Shown here piece by piece: positions 43,858 to 52,922 of a DNA stretch of 64,000 nt. Position 1 is the stretch's first letter; each line of letters begins with the position of its first letter. The DNA lies in the IMG/VR virus record IMGVR_UViG_3300008108_000033, positions 16,754 through 80,753 of that record; one strand, written 5' to 3'. The stretch is from a virus. The notes under the pieces were generated by a model. That model saw only the letters and a program-made list of their open reading frames with translations. It searched no databases and had not been told where the DNA came from. A program made the translations under genes and the position numbers.

Positions 43858-45645
43858 ATGAAAAGCATTTGGAAAAAAAAATATAAATCACCAGCTGATT
43901 ATTACAAAAAAAATTATGATCAAGAATTCTATTATTTTGATAAACTACAACTACAAATAGATCCAGATGAAACTGTAGACGACATTAATCTTTATGATCC
44001 TGTCCAACAAGCCGATGAAATTGAAAAATGCGTAAAGAGCTTTCCCTACTTCTGCCACAGATATGTTAAGATTTTACACCCAACCAAAGGCCTCATACCC
44101 TTTGTAATGTACAAATATCAGGCTAGAAGTATAGAATTTTACCAAAAACACAGATTCAATATCATAAGCAAGTTCCGACAGGGCGGATTGACCACCGTGA
44201 CGCTGCTTTATGGGCTCTGGAAATGCATGTTTGAATTAGACCAGCAAATCATGGCATTGTCTAAAACTGACCGCGAAGCTGTAGGCATTGGCATGATGGT
44301 AGACAGGGCCGTCGAACACATGCCAACTTGGATGAAACCAAAAAAGGATGGCAAGTGGAATGACCACTTAAAACAATTTCCCGATACAGGCGGATCTATT
44401 CAGTTCCATTCGCCTGAAGCTGCTCGCGGTAAATCAGTTACGTTTCTTATAATAGACGAAGCCGCGTTTATTCCCGACATGGAATCGCACTGGAAAGCTA
44501 TGTGGCCGGTACTTAGTACTGGTGGAAGTTGCGTGCTAGTTTCCACTGTTAACGGATTAGGTAACTGGTACGAGGAAACATACACAAACGCCAAAGAAGG
44601 CAAAAACATGTTCCACGTAATCGACCTAGATTACTGGGAGCATCCAGATTATTCACCAAAAAATAACCCGAATTGGGAAAAAGAACAGAGAAGTCAATTA
44701 GGAGAAAAAGGCTTCTTGCAGGAAGTATTGCGTAGCTTCTTAGGCTCTGGAGATACTTACATACCTTCTGATAAAATAACAGCAATCGAACAGAGTTTAA
44801 GAAACAAATATCCATACAAAAGATTATTCCCGCAGTTTTGCAACAAAGATGTTCCAGAAGAAAACGATAGTGAGTACGAAAAAGGTGCCTTATGGATATG
44901 GCAAGAGCCTAAGGATGGCGCGGATTATATTTTGGGAGTTGATTGCGCAGAAGGAATAGGCTCGCACGGCGATAATTCATGCATACAGCTAATAAATGCA
45001 AATACTCTGGAACAAGTTGCAGAATTCTATAGTCATAGCATCCAGCCACACGACTTTTCTCATATTGTACACGAGCTAGCAAGCGCTTATAATTCGGCAC
45101 TTGTGATAGTTGAAGATATGTCTAGCGGCGGCATAGTTTTGGATATGCTTTTCAGAGAATTGTCTTATGAAAACTTGTTTTATCCGCCTAAGTTTACCAA
45201 AAATGTAAAACCCGGCATAAAGATGTCAGTGAATGTAAGACCTATTGTGTTGCAAGGCTTTCAAAGCAGAATTCTCAATGGTGCCCTGCAAGTAAATAGC
45301 CGCAGACTACTGAATGAAATGAAAACATTTGAATACAACAGCTCAACCAAAAAAGCCGAAGCAGCCAGAGGAAAACATGATGATGCCATCATAGCCATGG
45401 CGCTAGCTTTGTATGCAAGAGATCAAAGCATAAGAGACGTTCCATTAGGAATGACCGCTGGTGAACAAAATAATAAAACCCAAGCTAATATTTCTGACAT
45501 TAGGGAAGAACTGAGAAAAGGGTTAAAAGAATCAATTTTTGATAAAGTTATGAAAAAAGAAAAATCCTTAGAAGATTTGGAAAATGAAAATTTACTTAGA
45601 ATGTATAGAAAGCAAAACTCTCTTCTAAAAGACTTCGGATGGTAA
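43858..45645 (+). CDS. 17: Terminase large subunit, gp17-like
   Basis: 595 residues. ATPase domain: Walker A-type SKFRQGGLTT (104-113), in the deviant form seen in T4-like terminases; Walker B FLIIDEAAF (197-205); then an S-T coupling motif (LVSTVNG). RNase H-like nuclease: ILGVDCAEGIGSHGDNS (first Asp), VIVEDMSSGG (second acidic), AARGKHDDAIIAMALA (final Asp). Gp17 translocates DNA into the prohead and cuts the concatemer. Length is close to that of T4 (610). The start has only a weak ribosome site. Confidence 0.95.
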   Translation: MKSIWKKKYKSPADYYKKNYDQEFYYFDKLQLQIDPDETVDDINLYDPVQQADEIEKCVKSFPYFCHRYVKILHPTKGLIPFVMYKYQARSIEFYQKHRFNIISKFRQGGLTTVTLLYGLWKCMFELDQQIMALSKTDREAVGIGMMVDRAVEHMPTWMKPKKDGKWNDHLKQFPDTGGSIQFHSPEAARGKSVTFLIIDEAAFIPDMESHWKAMWPVLSTGGSCVLVSTVNGLGNWYEETYTNAKEGKNMFHVIDLDYWEHPDYSPKNNPNWEKEQRSQLGEKGFLQEVLRSFLGSGDTYIPSDKITAIEQSLRNKYPYKRLFPQFCNKDVPEENDSEYEKGALWIWQEPKDGADYILGVDCAEGIGSHGDNSCIQLINANTLEQVAEFYSHSIQPHDFSHIVHELASAYNSALVIVEDMSSGGIVLDMLFRELSYENLFYPPKFTKNVKPGIKMSVNVRPIVLQGFQSRILNGALQVNSRRLLNEMKTFEYNSSTKKAEAARGKHDDAIIAMALALYARDQSIRDVPLGMTAGEQNNKTQANISDIREELRKGLKESIFDKVMKKEKSLEDLENENLLRMYRKQNSLLKDFGW

Positions 45646-45672
45646 TATAAGGTATTTACTATAGATAGTGTT

Positions 45673-46467
45673 ATGCGGAATCCAGAATTTAAAATTGACC
45701 TGTCGCTATACCAAGAGGCTATGAATTTGAGCCTCCATGATGAGGTATGGTTTCATAATGCTTTGAGAAACAGAGAAAATTTACGCGAAATTACAAAAAG
45801 TCTCACAAAAGAAGATTGCGACATCGCTGTAAACAGATTTACAGCAAATAAAGATATTGGAGAATTTTTAAAATTTAAAAAAAATGAAGTTGTAGACGAA
45901 GATACTTTAAACATTCTCCTTAATACCAGCAGCAAAGAAAGTAAATCTAAAATAATTCAAACAATCTCTAAAAAAACAGAAAATCACGCAGCAATAGTTT
46001 CAGCTTTGCTAAACGAATATTGCCAACAAACAAGAGACATTTTTGATGCAAAAATTCTAGCTTTTCTAGAAAATATAGAAGAAGCATTTGCGCCAATTAA
46101 AAAATTCAAAATTGAATTAAATGAATCTAAATTCTTTCTAGTAATGCTAGATGACAAAGGCATTACTACCACAGAAGAACACCAATCAATAAATGAATAT
46201 TTCAGCCAGAGAGCAAAAAGTAATAAAATTTGCCGTGGATACGTGAGCAAAAACATGGTTCCAGAGAAATATATTGAAAATGCAATTAACAAATTGCTAT
46301 ATGTAAAGGAGTGCAAACTGCCAGTACACTTCGTACAGAAAAATTTTGGGGACTACAAGATTGTATACAAAGAAAATCAAGTATGTCACATGGGAGAATA
46401 TGATTTCACAATATCTTGTAATGATATAAAGATATTAAATATCAGCAAAGTGAGAGGCGATAAATGA
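45673..46467 (+). CDS. Uncharacterised protein between terminase and portal genes
   Basis: 264 residues. The first 180 are mostly helical and charged (HDEVWFHNALRNRENLREI), the last 80 mixed strand and helix. In T4 the sheath and tube genes lie between gene 17 and gene 20, but this product has none of the features of a sheath or tube protein. The stop overlaps the start of the next gene (ATGA). Function unknown. Confidence 0.6.
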   Translation: MRNPEFKIDLSLYQEAMNLSLHDEVWFHNALRNRENLREITKSLTKEDCDIAVNRFTANKDIGEFLKFKKNEVVDEDTLNILLNTSSKESKSKIIQTISKKTENHAAIVSALLNEYCQQTRDIFDAKILAFLENIEEAFAPIKKFKIELNESKFFLVMLDDKGITTTEEHQSINEYFSQRAKSNKICRGYVSKNMVPEKYIENAINKLLYVKECKLPVHFVQKNFGDYKIVYKENQVCHMGEYDFTISCNDIKILNISKVRGDK

Positions 46468-46802
46468 ATTTCAGCGAAGCTAAATTGTTGCAAATACAAA
46501 AAAATATTGAAGCATGCGTAAGAGAATTGCCAGATCAATTTGCTCTTTCTGAAGTTAAATACAACCTAAAACGCGCACTAGAATCAATAAACACTGTAAA
46601 TGCAAAGCGTAAAAAGCGAAAAATAAATGAAATGCAAAATGAATCGAAAAACAAAATGGCATTCATGTCCCTTGATGATGCCAAAAGAGCCCTAAAAATT
46701 CTTGATGATATGATGGCAAGCGAACAAAAGACCATAGACGCGCTTAATAATGCGCCCAAAAACTCAATTCAAGACATGTCAGATGAAATGCTGCTGGGTT
46801 AA
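46464..46802 (+). CDS. Uncharacterised small helical protein
   Basis: 112 residues, coupled to the previous gene by ATGA with GAGG upstream. Wholly helical, Lys- and Glu-rich, with two heptad-like helices (LLQIQKNIEACVRELPDQF; LDDAKRALKILDDMMASEQ). It could be a coiled-coil partner in packaging or head assembly by position only. Its 3' end overlaps the convergent gene by 24 bases. Confidence 0.6.
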   Translation: MNFSEAKLLQIQKNIEACVRELPDQFALSEVKYNLKRALESINTVNAKRKKRKINEMQNESKNKMAFMSLDDAKRALKILDDMMASEQKTIDALNNAPKNSIQDMSDEMLLG

Positions 46803-47261
46803 TTTAAACTCAGGCGGAACATGTACAAAATCAGCTAGAAGTAATAAAGTTTTATTTATATTGTCAAAATTATCATCAATTATCAAGTGATTCTTGTTTC
46901 TTTTTAATAATTGATAAATGAAATCTTTTCGCCTTTTCAAATAATCAGATGCACAGTTTCTGTGTATTACTCCACCATCGCGTATGTTTTGAAGCGCTTC
47001 TGGAGTATCATTCCTTAAATATATTATTTTAGCAGAATCGAGAGTATCTTTAAAACCAATTTGCCAGTTATGTACCAAAATGTCAAAAAATCTCGAAAAA
47101 TTTCTTTTACTGTTCTTTCGGTCAAATTTGATATCCTTGTTATAATAAACATTGTATTCTTTATATACAAAACTTGAAATTAAAAACTGATTAGATGTAA
47201 GCACCTTGTTCCAAGTGTTTACTCTACATCCCAAATGACTCAGAATAAAAAAATATTGCAT
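46779..47261 (-). CDS. Uncharacterised protein, sulfotransferase-like start
   Basis: 160 residues from the ATG at 47261. A longer frame runs on upstream to 47663 but crosses the beginning of the portal gene, so it is rejected. The start MQYFFILSHLGCRVNTWNKV recalls the opening strand and phosphate loop of phage sulfotransferase/kinase-like proteins (F-x-x-S-x-G-x-x-x-N/T); the rest, with IIYLRNDTPEALQ and an N-H-L-I-I-D strand, is compatible with a P-loop-like fold but not diagnostic. There is no Shine-Dalgarno; a CTATAG lies six bases upstream. It interrupts the head operon on the opposite strand. Confidence 0.5.
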   Translation of the reverse strand: MQYFFILSHLGCRVNTWNKVLTSNQFLISSFVYKEYNVYYNKDIKFDRKNSKRNFSRFFDILVHNWQIGFKDTLDSAKIIYLRNDTPEALQNIRDGGVIHRNCASDYLKRRKDFIYQLLKRNKNHLIIDDNFDNINKTLLLLADFVHVPPEFKLTQQHFI

Positions 47262-47310
47262 ATCTATAGTAGGAGAACTAGATAAAATATAAGAGTAGAG
47301 GTTCTTTAAT

Positions 47311-49845
47311 ATGGCAACCCCAATATGGGCTGACTTTTTCAAAACTTGGGACTTTGCATTTGCAAGAGATCCAGTTTCCCGTTCTATAGACCCGAAAGAT
47401 TTGGTCGGTGCTGGTATAGCACAGCCAGATGCTATTCCAACACTAAACCCAGATGGAAGCTTCTGGAGCAATAGCGACTCACGATTAATTCGCCTACGCG
47501 AAACTAATGATTTCATCGACCTATCAACTGTTAGTAATAGGCAGTCAAGATACAAGGAATACGAAAGACTAAGAACAATTCCAGAAATTGAATGCGCCCT
47601 CAACGTATTTTCAGATGAAGCATGCTTGGCCGGAAAAACTTTGGTATCAACGCCTTTCGGCATGATTCCAATCGAAAAATTGGCTACAACACATAAAAAT
47701 GATAAGTTTTTGGTTTACTGCTATGATTTCAGCAAAAAAGATTTCGCTCTAGGATGGGCACATAGCCCGAGAAAAACAAAAACGGCAGAAACAGTTACAG
47801 TAATACTTGACGCAGGCAAAGATATTCAATGCACACCAGACCATAGAATTTTGCTGAGAGACGGCACTTGGAAATATGCAGGCGACCTAAAAGAAGGCGA
47901 TCTCTTGATGCCTTTTTATCGCATGCCAGTAAATCAATTTTGCAACAATCTGCCAAGCAAACAATACCCCAGAATATTCACCTTTAGCCATGGCTGGATA
48001 CACGAAAGACATTTTGTAGACAGCTGGAGACTTGGAAAAGTAGACAAGAAAATGGAACGCGTATCCTATTACGCCAGACTTCTTGCCTCAGACCTAAACA
48101 TGAACCAAATCGCACAGCAAGCCGAATGCGATTGGAAGACTGTAAAAAATAGACTACGCGCAGAAGGACATACAGTAGATGAACTAAGATGGCTAGGAAA
48201 CCACAAGGATTGCAGACGAGTATTGGGCGTAGTTAAAAGCGAAGTTGTTGATGTTTATGACCTTACAGTCGAAGAACACCATAACTTTGCTACTGATTCC
48301 ACAATAGTTCATAACTGCCAAAAAGATAGCGATGGAAATGTCGTTCAAATACACTGCGCTGATGAAGATGTGAAAATGGAACTTGAATTCCTTTTCCTGC
48401 ATCGAAATATGATTAATTTAAATCGCAGAGTGTGGTCCGATTTCAAGAGCCTGCTCCTGTACGGCGATTTGTTCTATGAATTAGTTATAAATCTAGATGA
48501 CCCAAAAGAAGGCGTAATGAAAATTACGCGCCTCCCCCCAGAATCAATGTACAGAATTGAAACAACAAAAGGCAGAGTTGTAGAATTCCAGCAGTCCAAA
48601 GAAGGACCAGACTATCAAAGCTTGACCAAAGCTCCTGTTGTACATGCAACAGACCAAGAAATTGCAATGGCAACGGCTATACGATTTAGCCCAGAACAAG
48701 TAGTACACGCACGCCTAGGTGACGATAGAAGAACATTTTACCCTTACGGCGTAAGCATAGTAGAGCCAGCTAGAGGCCCCGCAAATCAATTAAGATTAAT
48801 GGAAGACTCCATGTTGGTTTATAGGCTTGCAAGAAGCCCAGAACGCAGAGTTTTCTATATCGACGTCGGACAATTGCCTCCATTTAAGGCCGAAGCATTT
48901 GTTGAAAGACTCAAAGACCAATTCCGCAAAAAGAAAGTTAGCCACCACCAAGGACAGGCTGGCGGATATAATCCAAATGCCGTTGACGAAAAATACCACG
49001 CGCCTGCGGTAGATGAAGACTTTTGGCTGCCTATCCGACCAAATTCCAACACCAAAATCGAAACTCTTCCCGGTGCTCAAAACCTAGGCGAAATTGATGA
49101 TGCAATCTATTTCCGCAATAGATTATTCACCGCTTTGCAGTTCCCTAAGAATTACATGAATACGGAAGACCCACAGCAAACCAAGGTAACCTTGAGCAGC
49201 CAAGATGTAAGAGTGGCAAGACTAATTGAGAGATTTCAGGCTCCTTATGAAGATATTCTTTGGGAAATTGCAGATAGACACTTGAAACTAAGAGGCTTCC
49301 CAACGGAAACATACGAAGACCTTAAAATAAAAATGACTCAGCCATCTGAATGGCGCGAACTAAGCCGAGCAGAAGTTGTAAATGCCAGAATTCAAAATGC
49401 AACTTCTCTCAAGGGCGCAAATATCCTTTCCGACTACGATATTCTCACCGGCTGGATGAAATACAGCGAAGAACAAGCCAAGATACTTACTGCGCGCATG
49501 AAGATGCAAAAAATCGAAGACGCAAAGCTTCAAGTGCTTTCGCAGAATCCAGCACTTCTTGGAGTTGGCATTCCCGGCACTGGCGAAGAAGACCAAAACA
49601 AAATTGGTACTACGCCCGAAGGCCCGAATAATGAACTTTCGCCAGAAGGATTGCCGGCACCAGAATCCCAACCTCCAGAACAAGGCGAAGAGGCATCGGC
49701 AAAAGAACAACCAGCAGCAGATGTACAGTCAAGCACCGTACTCAAACAGCCAAACGAAGAAGATTTGGTCAAGTACGATATTGAAATCCAGAATTATGCA
49801 AGCGAAGAAGATATCGAACCAGTAGATTACAGCGATTACGAATAA
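47311..49845 (+). CDS. 20: Portal protein, gp20-like, interrupted by an in-frame intein
   Basis: 844 residues with AGAGG nine bases before the ATG. The portal part (613 residues after splicing) has YERLRTIPEIECALNVFSDEA, then SDFKSLLLYGDLFYELVIN, a RLPPESMYRIETTKGRV strand, and FSPEQVVHARLGDDRRTFYP YGVSIVEPARG-type sequence followed by LRLMEDSMLVYRLARSPERR and VFYIDVG. This is the T4 gp20 pattern. A C-terminal acidic Pro/Gln/Glu tail is extra. The portal dodecamer forms the DNA gateway and initiates head assembly. Residues 105-335 are an intein (separate entry). Its end overlaps a convergent gene by ten bases. Confidence 0.92.
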   Translation: MATPIWADFFKTWDFAFARDPVSRSIDPKDLVGAGIAQPDAIPTLNPDGSFWSNSDSRLIRLRETNDFIDLSTVSNRQSRYKEYERLRTIPEIECALNVFSDEACLAGKTLVSTPFGMIPIEKLATTHKNDKFLVYCYDFSKKDFALGWAHSPRKTKTAETVTVILDAGKDIQCTPDHRILLRDGTWKYAGDLKEGDLLMPFYRMPVNQFCNNLPSKQYPRIFTFSHGWIHERHFVDSWRLGKVDKKMERVSYYARLLASDLNMNQIAQQAECDWKTVKNRLRAEGHTVDELRWLGNHKDCRRVLGVVKSEVVDVYDLTVEEHHNFATDSTIVHNCQKDSDGNVVQIHCADEDVKMELEFLFLHRNMINLNRRVWSDFKSLLLYGDLFYELVINLDDPKEGVMKITRLPPESMYRIETTKGRVVEFQQSKEGPDYQSLTKAPVVHATDQEIAMATAIRFSPEQVVHARLGDDRRTFYPYGVSIVEPARGPANQLRLMEDSMLVYRLARSPERRVFYIDVGQLPPFKAEAFVERLKDQFRKKKVSHHQGQAGGYNPNAVDEKYHAPAVDEDFWLPIRPNSNTKIETLPGAQNLGEIDDAIYFRNRLFTALQFPKNYMNTEDPQQTKVTLSSQDVRVARLIERFQAPYEDILWEIADRHLKLRGFPTETYEDLKIKMTQPSEWRELSRAEVVNARIQNATSLKGANILSDYDILTGWMKYSEEQAKILTARMKMQKIEDAKLQVLSQNPALLGVGIPGTGEEDQNKIGTTPEGPNNELSPEGLPAPESQPPEQGEEASAKEQPAADVQSSTVLKQPNEEDLVKYDIEIQNYASEEDIEPVDYSDYE
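47623..48315 (+). mobile_element. Intein in the portal gene with degenerate homing domain
   Basis: Residues 105-335 of the portal product have intein blocks. Block A: Cys105 with LAGKTLVSTPFGMIPIEKL. Block B: CTPDHRILLRDGTWKYAGDL (Thr and His conserved). Block F: VVDVYDLTVEEHHNFAT. Block G: IVHN followed by Cys336 as the +1 residue. Removing it joins an E-A to C-Q-K in the extein. Between B and F are about 110 residues, including a YPRIFTFSHGWIHERHFV stretch like a worn HNH region and a helix-turn-helix-like NMNQIAQQAECDWKTVKNRL. So it resembles a reduced intein with remnants of a homing endonuclease. Confidence 0.92.
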
Positions 49846-50225
49846 TAGTTGTTATTGGTAGCGCCGTTTTGATTCGGATTAGGATCATTTATTACTTGGT
49901 TTTCGCCGTCTAAATAACCAAGACCCTTAGTTATGGGGTTTTGAAAAAAACTTTTTATTCTTGCAACCATGTTGTCTTTCAATTTGTCACCGTAGTCGCC
50001 CTTGGCGTTACTAATAACAAAATCTGCAGCTTGAACAAATCCATTTCTAGAATTTAAAATCTGACCGAACAGTTCTACAATCTGATTTTTTATTATTCTT
50101 CTGTCTTCAACATCTAATTTTGAAAACATATTCAATATCTCATCCTTGTTGGCAGTAGAAATCTCAGAAGGTTTAAATCCCCTAAAATCCGTTTTTTCTT
50201 GTAAATACTGCGAAAATTTTTTCAT
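49836..50225 (-). CDS. Uncharacterised small protein
   Basis: 129 residues starting MKKFSQYLQEKTDFRGFKP, a form common in small internal proteins of large T4-like phages. Helical middle (ILNMFSKLDVEDRRIIKNQI, VELFGQIL) and an Asn-rich C-terminus. No recognised domain. It sits on the reverse strand between portal and prohead genes. The start lacks a good ribosome site. Confidence 0.55.
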   Translation of the reverse strand: MKKFSQYLQEKTDFRGFKPSEISTANKDEILNMFSKLDVEDRRIIKNQIVELFGQILNSRNGFVQAADFVISNAKGDYGDKLKDNMVARIKSFFQNPITKGLGYLDGENQVINDPNPNQNGATNNNYYS

Positions 50226-50280
50226 GTGCCACCAATTTTGCGTTCTTCTGCATAGATAAATGGTTAGTTGGATGTATTTT

Positions 50281-50308
50281 TTCTTTGTATATCTACTAAA
50301 ACAAAGAA
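50281..50308. repeat. Inverted repeat upstream of prohead operon
   Basis: TTCTTTGT (50281-50288) and ACAAAGAA (50301-50308) are perfect inverted repeats with a 12-base gap. No T-run follows on either strand in terminator position. Located 66 bases before the prohead core-like gene; could be an operator or chance. Confidence 0.35.
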
Positions 50309-50373
50309 TTACCTCCTTTAATATATAACGATGGGAAAGTTATATTAAAAAAAATCTTTCAAGGAGATTTGAG

Positions 50374-52236
50374 ATGAAAAAGAAATTTGTCGATTTTGAA
50401 ACATACAAAAATATCGAAAAGGGATCTATCACTTCCATAGAAAGAGAACTTATCGAATCCGCCGAGTTGGTTGGCAGAGTTGTCGGCGACGAAAATGTAC
50501 AGTTTTACTGCATGACTGAAGATACCGCCACTTTCGTGAACAGCGACGGCAACTTCATTCAAGCTGCTTTTACTGTAGAACAAGACAAGATTTTGCTTGA
50601 AAATATTCAAGAAGTAGTAGTAGAGCAAGAAAATCTACAGAAGGCTCGCAAAGACGTTATTGCCGCCATGGTTGATAATATCCTAGAAGACAAAATGGAT
50701 GAAGCTAACGTTAACTTCTCCGAATACTTCGAAACTCCCGTCGTAAAAGCATCACTTCGCGAGGGTGTCCTTACCGAATCCAAGAAGCATGGCAAGAAAA
50801 AGAAGAAGGGAATGCCCGAAGGACTCAAGAAATATCTCGCTAAGCACGGATCCCCACTCCACAAGAAGGGGAAAATGGGCAAGCACGACAAGAGGGACAT
50901 GAAGAAGTCCACTCTAGACGCAAAGAGACTAAAGAAAGTAGCTGAAAAAGCTGGCGATCATAAGCTCAAAGAATGGGGCGTAATTGCCAAGAATATCCTT
51001 GAGTTCGTTGATTTCCGCACAAATGGTGACCTATATCAAAACGTTCGCACACAACGTGACAACAAGGGCAACGTTGTAGCACTCAGCGTTCCTCGCAATA
51101 ACCTCCGCAATGAAGGCAAAATTCTTATGCTTCAGTATAAGGATATGGCCAACATCATCGACGGACGTTACAAGACTCTTTGCGAGAGCTTCTCACAACA
51201 GCCAACTTGGATTAAGGCCGTTACCGACATGCGTCGTTTTAACGCCATGTCTTCCCAAGAAGACCTCCAAACCTGCTTCGAGAACGTTGTTACAGCTTGG
51301 CCAGCTCTACTCTACCTCCGTAGAGAAGAAGTTGCCGATAAGATCAACGAAGCTCTTACCATGTCTGGTGTCAAGAATTTCAGCGATGAAACATGCGCTT
51401 TCTTGGCTGACGGTGTTATCCGCACCGCACACAAGACCTACTCCGATAAGGTTGGCAAAATCTTCAATATCGCCGGCAAAGCCGCTGATCTTGATGACTT
51501 CGATGCCTTCGCCACTGTCGCAGAAGCAGTCTTCGCCAAAGCCGACGAAACCGCTCGCTCCGAGAAGCAGGTATTCAAGGACCTATACCGCTCACTCAGC
51601 GAAGTTTATAACATCAGCCGCCGTACAGGTGACGCTGCAACCTCAACCGAAGTTGCTAGCCTAATTCACGAGTGCGAAAGCGTTCTAAAGAATGAATCAA
51701 CTCCAAACCTACTAGTAGCCGAAGACCTAGCCCTCTACCTAGAGGCCGCTACTCAGGCACTAGACTTCGACGGCGCTCCTTGGACTGTAATGGCTCCAGT
51801 TATTAGCCTAAATGGCGATAACCCATTCATTCACAAGTACGGCGCTATGAACGGAGCCCCCGGCGATCACACCGGACCCTACAACCTAAGCCCCACATCC
51901 GATGGCCACACCGTAAAAGTGGACATTAAAGATATGGAGTACTACACAGATATGAAGGGTAAAGACCTAAACCCAGAAGTACGCAATCCCTATGTCCCAC
52001 AGGCTGGTGATTTCGTAATCAAGGGCGCTACCCCAATCGAATCTGACTCCGATATCCTCGGACAAGATGGCGGAAAAGATACATGGCCTGCTCTAAGCAA
52101 TCCATATATTCCCGGACCAGAAATGACACTAGGTGATAGCTTCAAGCTGATTGATCCCAGCAACGCTTACACCTACTACAAAAAGCATGACAGCGGAATG
52201 GTAAAAGACCATGACGTATTGGCTGACGGCGAATAA
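50374..52236 (+). CDS. Prohead core-like protein (unassigned)
   Basis: 620 residues with AAGGAGATTT before the ATG. The region about 135-190 is very Lys-rich (KKHGKKKKKGMPEGLKKYLA). It is followed by a larger helical domain, then a C-terminal stretch of Pro/Gly/Asp-rich extended sequence with repeated N-P-Y-x-P units (RNPYVPQAGDF, SNPYIPGPEM). T4 has small core proteins gp67/gp68 at this point. This protein is much larger and could combine a core role with an internal head or decoration role. C-ending codons become frequent from here to the capsid gene, suggesting high expression. Confidence 0.55.
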   Translation: MKKKFVDFETYKNIEKGSITSIERELIESAELVGRVVGDENVQFYCMTEDTATFVNSDGNFIQAAFTVEQDKILLENIQEVVVEQENLQKARKDVIAAMVDNILEDKMDEANVNFSEYFETPVVKASLREGVLTESKKHGKKKKKGMPEGLKKYLAKHGSPLHKKGKMGKHDKRDMKKSTLDAKRLKKVAEKAGDHKLKEWGVIAKNILEFVDFRTNGDLYQNVRTQRDNKGNVVALSVPRNNLRNEGKILMLQYKDMANIIDGRYKTLCESFSQQPTWIKAVTDMRRFNAMSSQEDLQTCFENVVTAWPALLYLRREEVADKINEALTMSGVKNFSDETCAFLADGVIRTAHKTYSDKVGKIFNIAGKAADLDDFDAFATVAEAVFAKADETARSEKQVFKDLYRSLSEVYNISRRTGDAATSTEVASLIHECESVLKNESTPNLLVAEDLALYLEAATQALDFDGAPWTVMAPVISLNGDNPFIHKYGAMNGAPGDHTGPYNLSPTSDGHTVKVDIKDMEYYTDMKGKDLNPEVRNPYVPQAGDFVIKGATPIESDSDILGQDGGKDTWPALSNPYIPGPEMTLGDSFKLIDPSNAYTYYKKHDSGMVKDHDVLADGE

Positions 52237-52250
52237 TTAAAGGAGAAACC

Positions 52251-52922
52251 GTGAATCAATATCTACTTATTGACTGCTGCACGCACGGAGGCATCGAGCT
52301 TTCCATGAATGAGTCCTCAGAACGAGGACTCACCAAATTCCGTGGAAAATTCCAAGAGGCGGAAGCCGTTAACAAAAACAAAAGAATGTACAGCTACGAT
52401 GTACTTAATGAGAATGTAAAGAAATTGCAAGAATGCGTAAAAGCAAGAGGACTTGTGGGCGAGTTAGATCACCCAGAAGACAGCATTATTCACTTCGAAA
52501 AAGCATCACACGTTATTACTAAATTGTGGTGGGAAGGCAGCATCCTCATGGGCGAAGGAGAAATCCTCAATACACCCCATGGTAAGATTCTGAAAGCCCT
52601 AATCAATGACGGTGTCCGCGTTGGTGTTTCTTCCCGTGGCGTAGGCAACGGAAAGACGAATGAAAATGGCATCCTTGTAATTGATGAGTCCTATAAACTC
52701 ATCACATTCGATGTGGTAGCTGACCCATCGACATTCGCCGCCTTCCAAAAGAAAGTTGGCACCACCAAGGAGAGTCAGGAGTACTCTCCAGCGGTTTTTG
52801 AAAAATCCCAGAAAAAAAATGAGACCAGAAGCATACATAATGTTAATAAAGATGCTCTGATAGCATGTCTGGGCGGGTTTGTAAAAGAACAAACTAACAA
52901 CATCAAAATGAGGTTAGGATAA
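52251..52922 (+). CDS. 21: Prohead core protease, gp21-like
   Basis: 223 residues, GTG start with AAAGGAGA upstream. Catalytic pattern of the herpesvirus-assemblin/T4 gp21 fold: GELDHPEDS (His74), a DGVRVGVSSRGVGN segment (Ser127/128), and FDVVADPSTFAAF, which closes the domain. It digests the scaffold and trims the capsid protein before packaging. The last 45 residues are a polar extension. Its stop overlaps the scaffold start (TAATG). Confidence 0.93.
   Translation: MNQYLLIDCCTHGGIELSMNESSERGLTKFRGKFQEAEAVNKNKRMYSYDVLNENVKKLQECVKARGLVGELDHPEDSIIHFEKASHVITKLWWEGSILMGEGEILNTPHGKILKALINDGVRVGVSSRGVGNGKTNENGILVIDESYKLITFDVVADPSTFAAFQKKVGTTKESQEYSPAVFEKSQKKNETRSIHNVNKDALIACLGGFVKEQTNNIKMRLG

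Noticed and set aside
46779-47663. 294-residue reverse frame reaching into the portal gene
   Set aside because: The first 134 codons overlap the N-terminal coding part of the portal. An ATG at 47261 gives a compact protein that does not.
50281-50308. Inverted repeat as a terminator
   Set aside because: No T-run follows the stem on either strand, and it is AT-rich.
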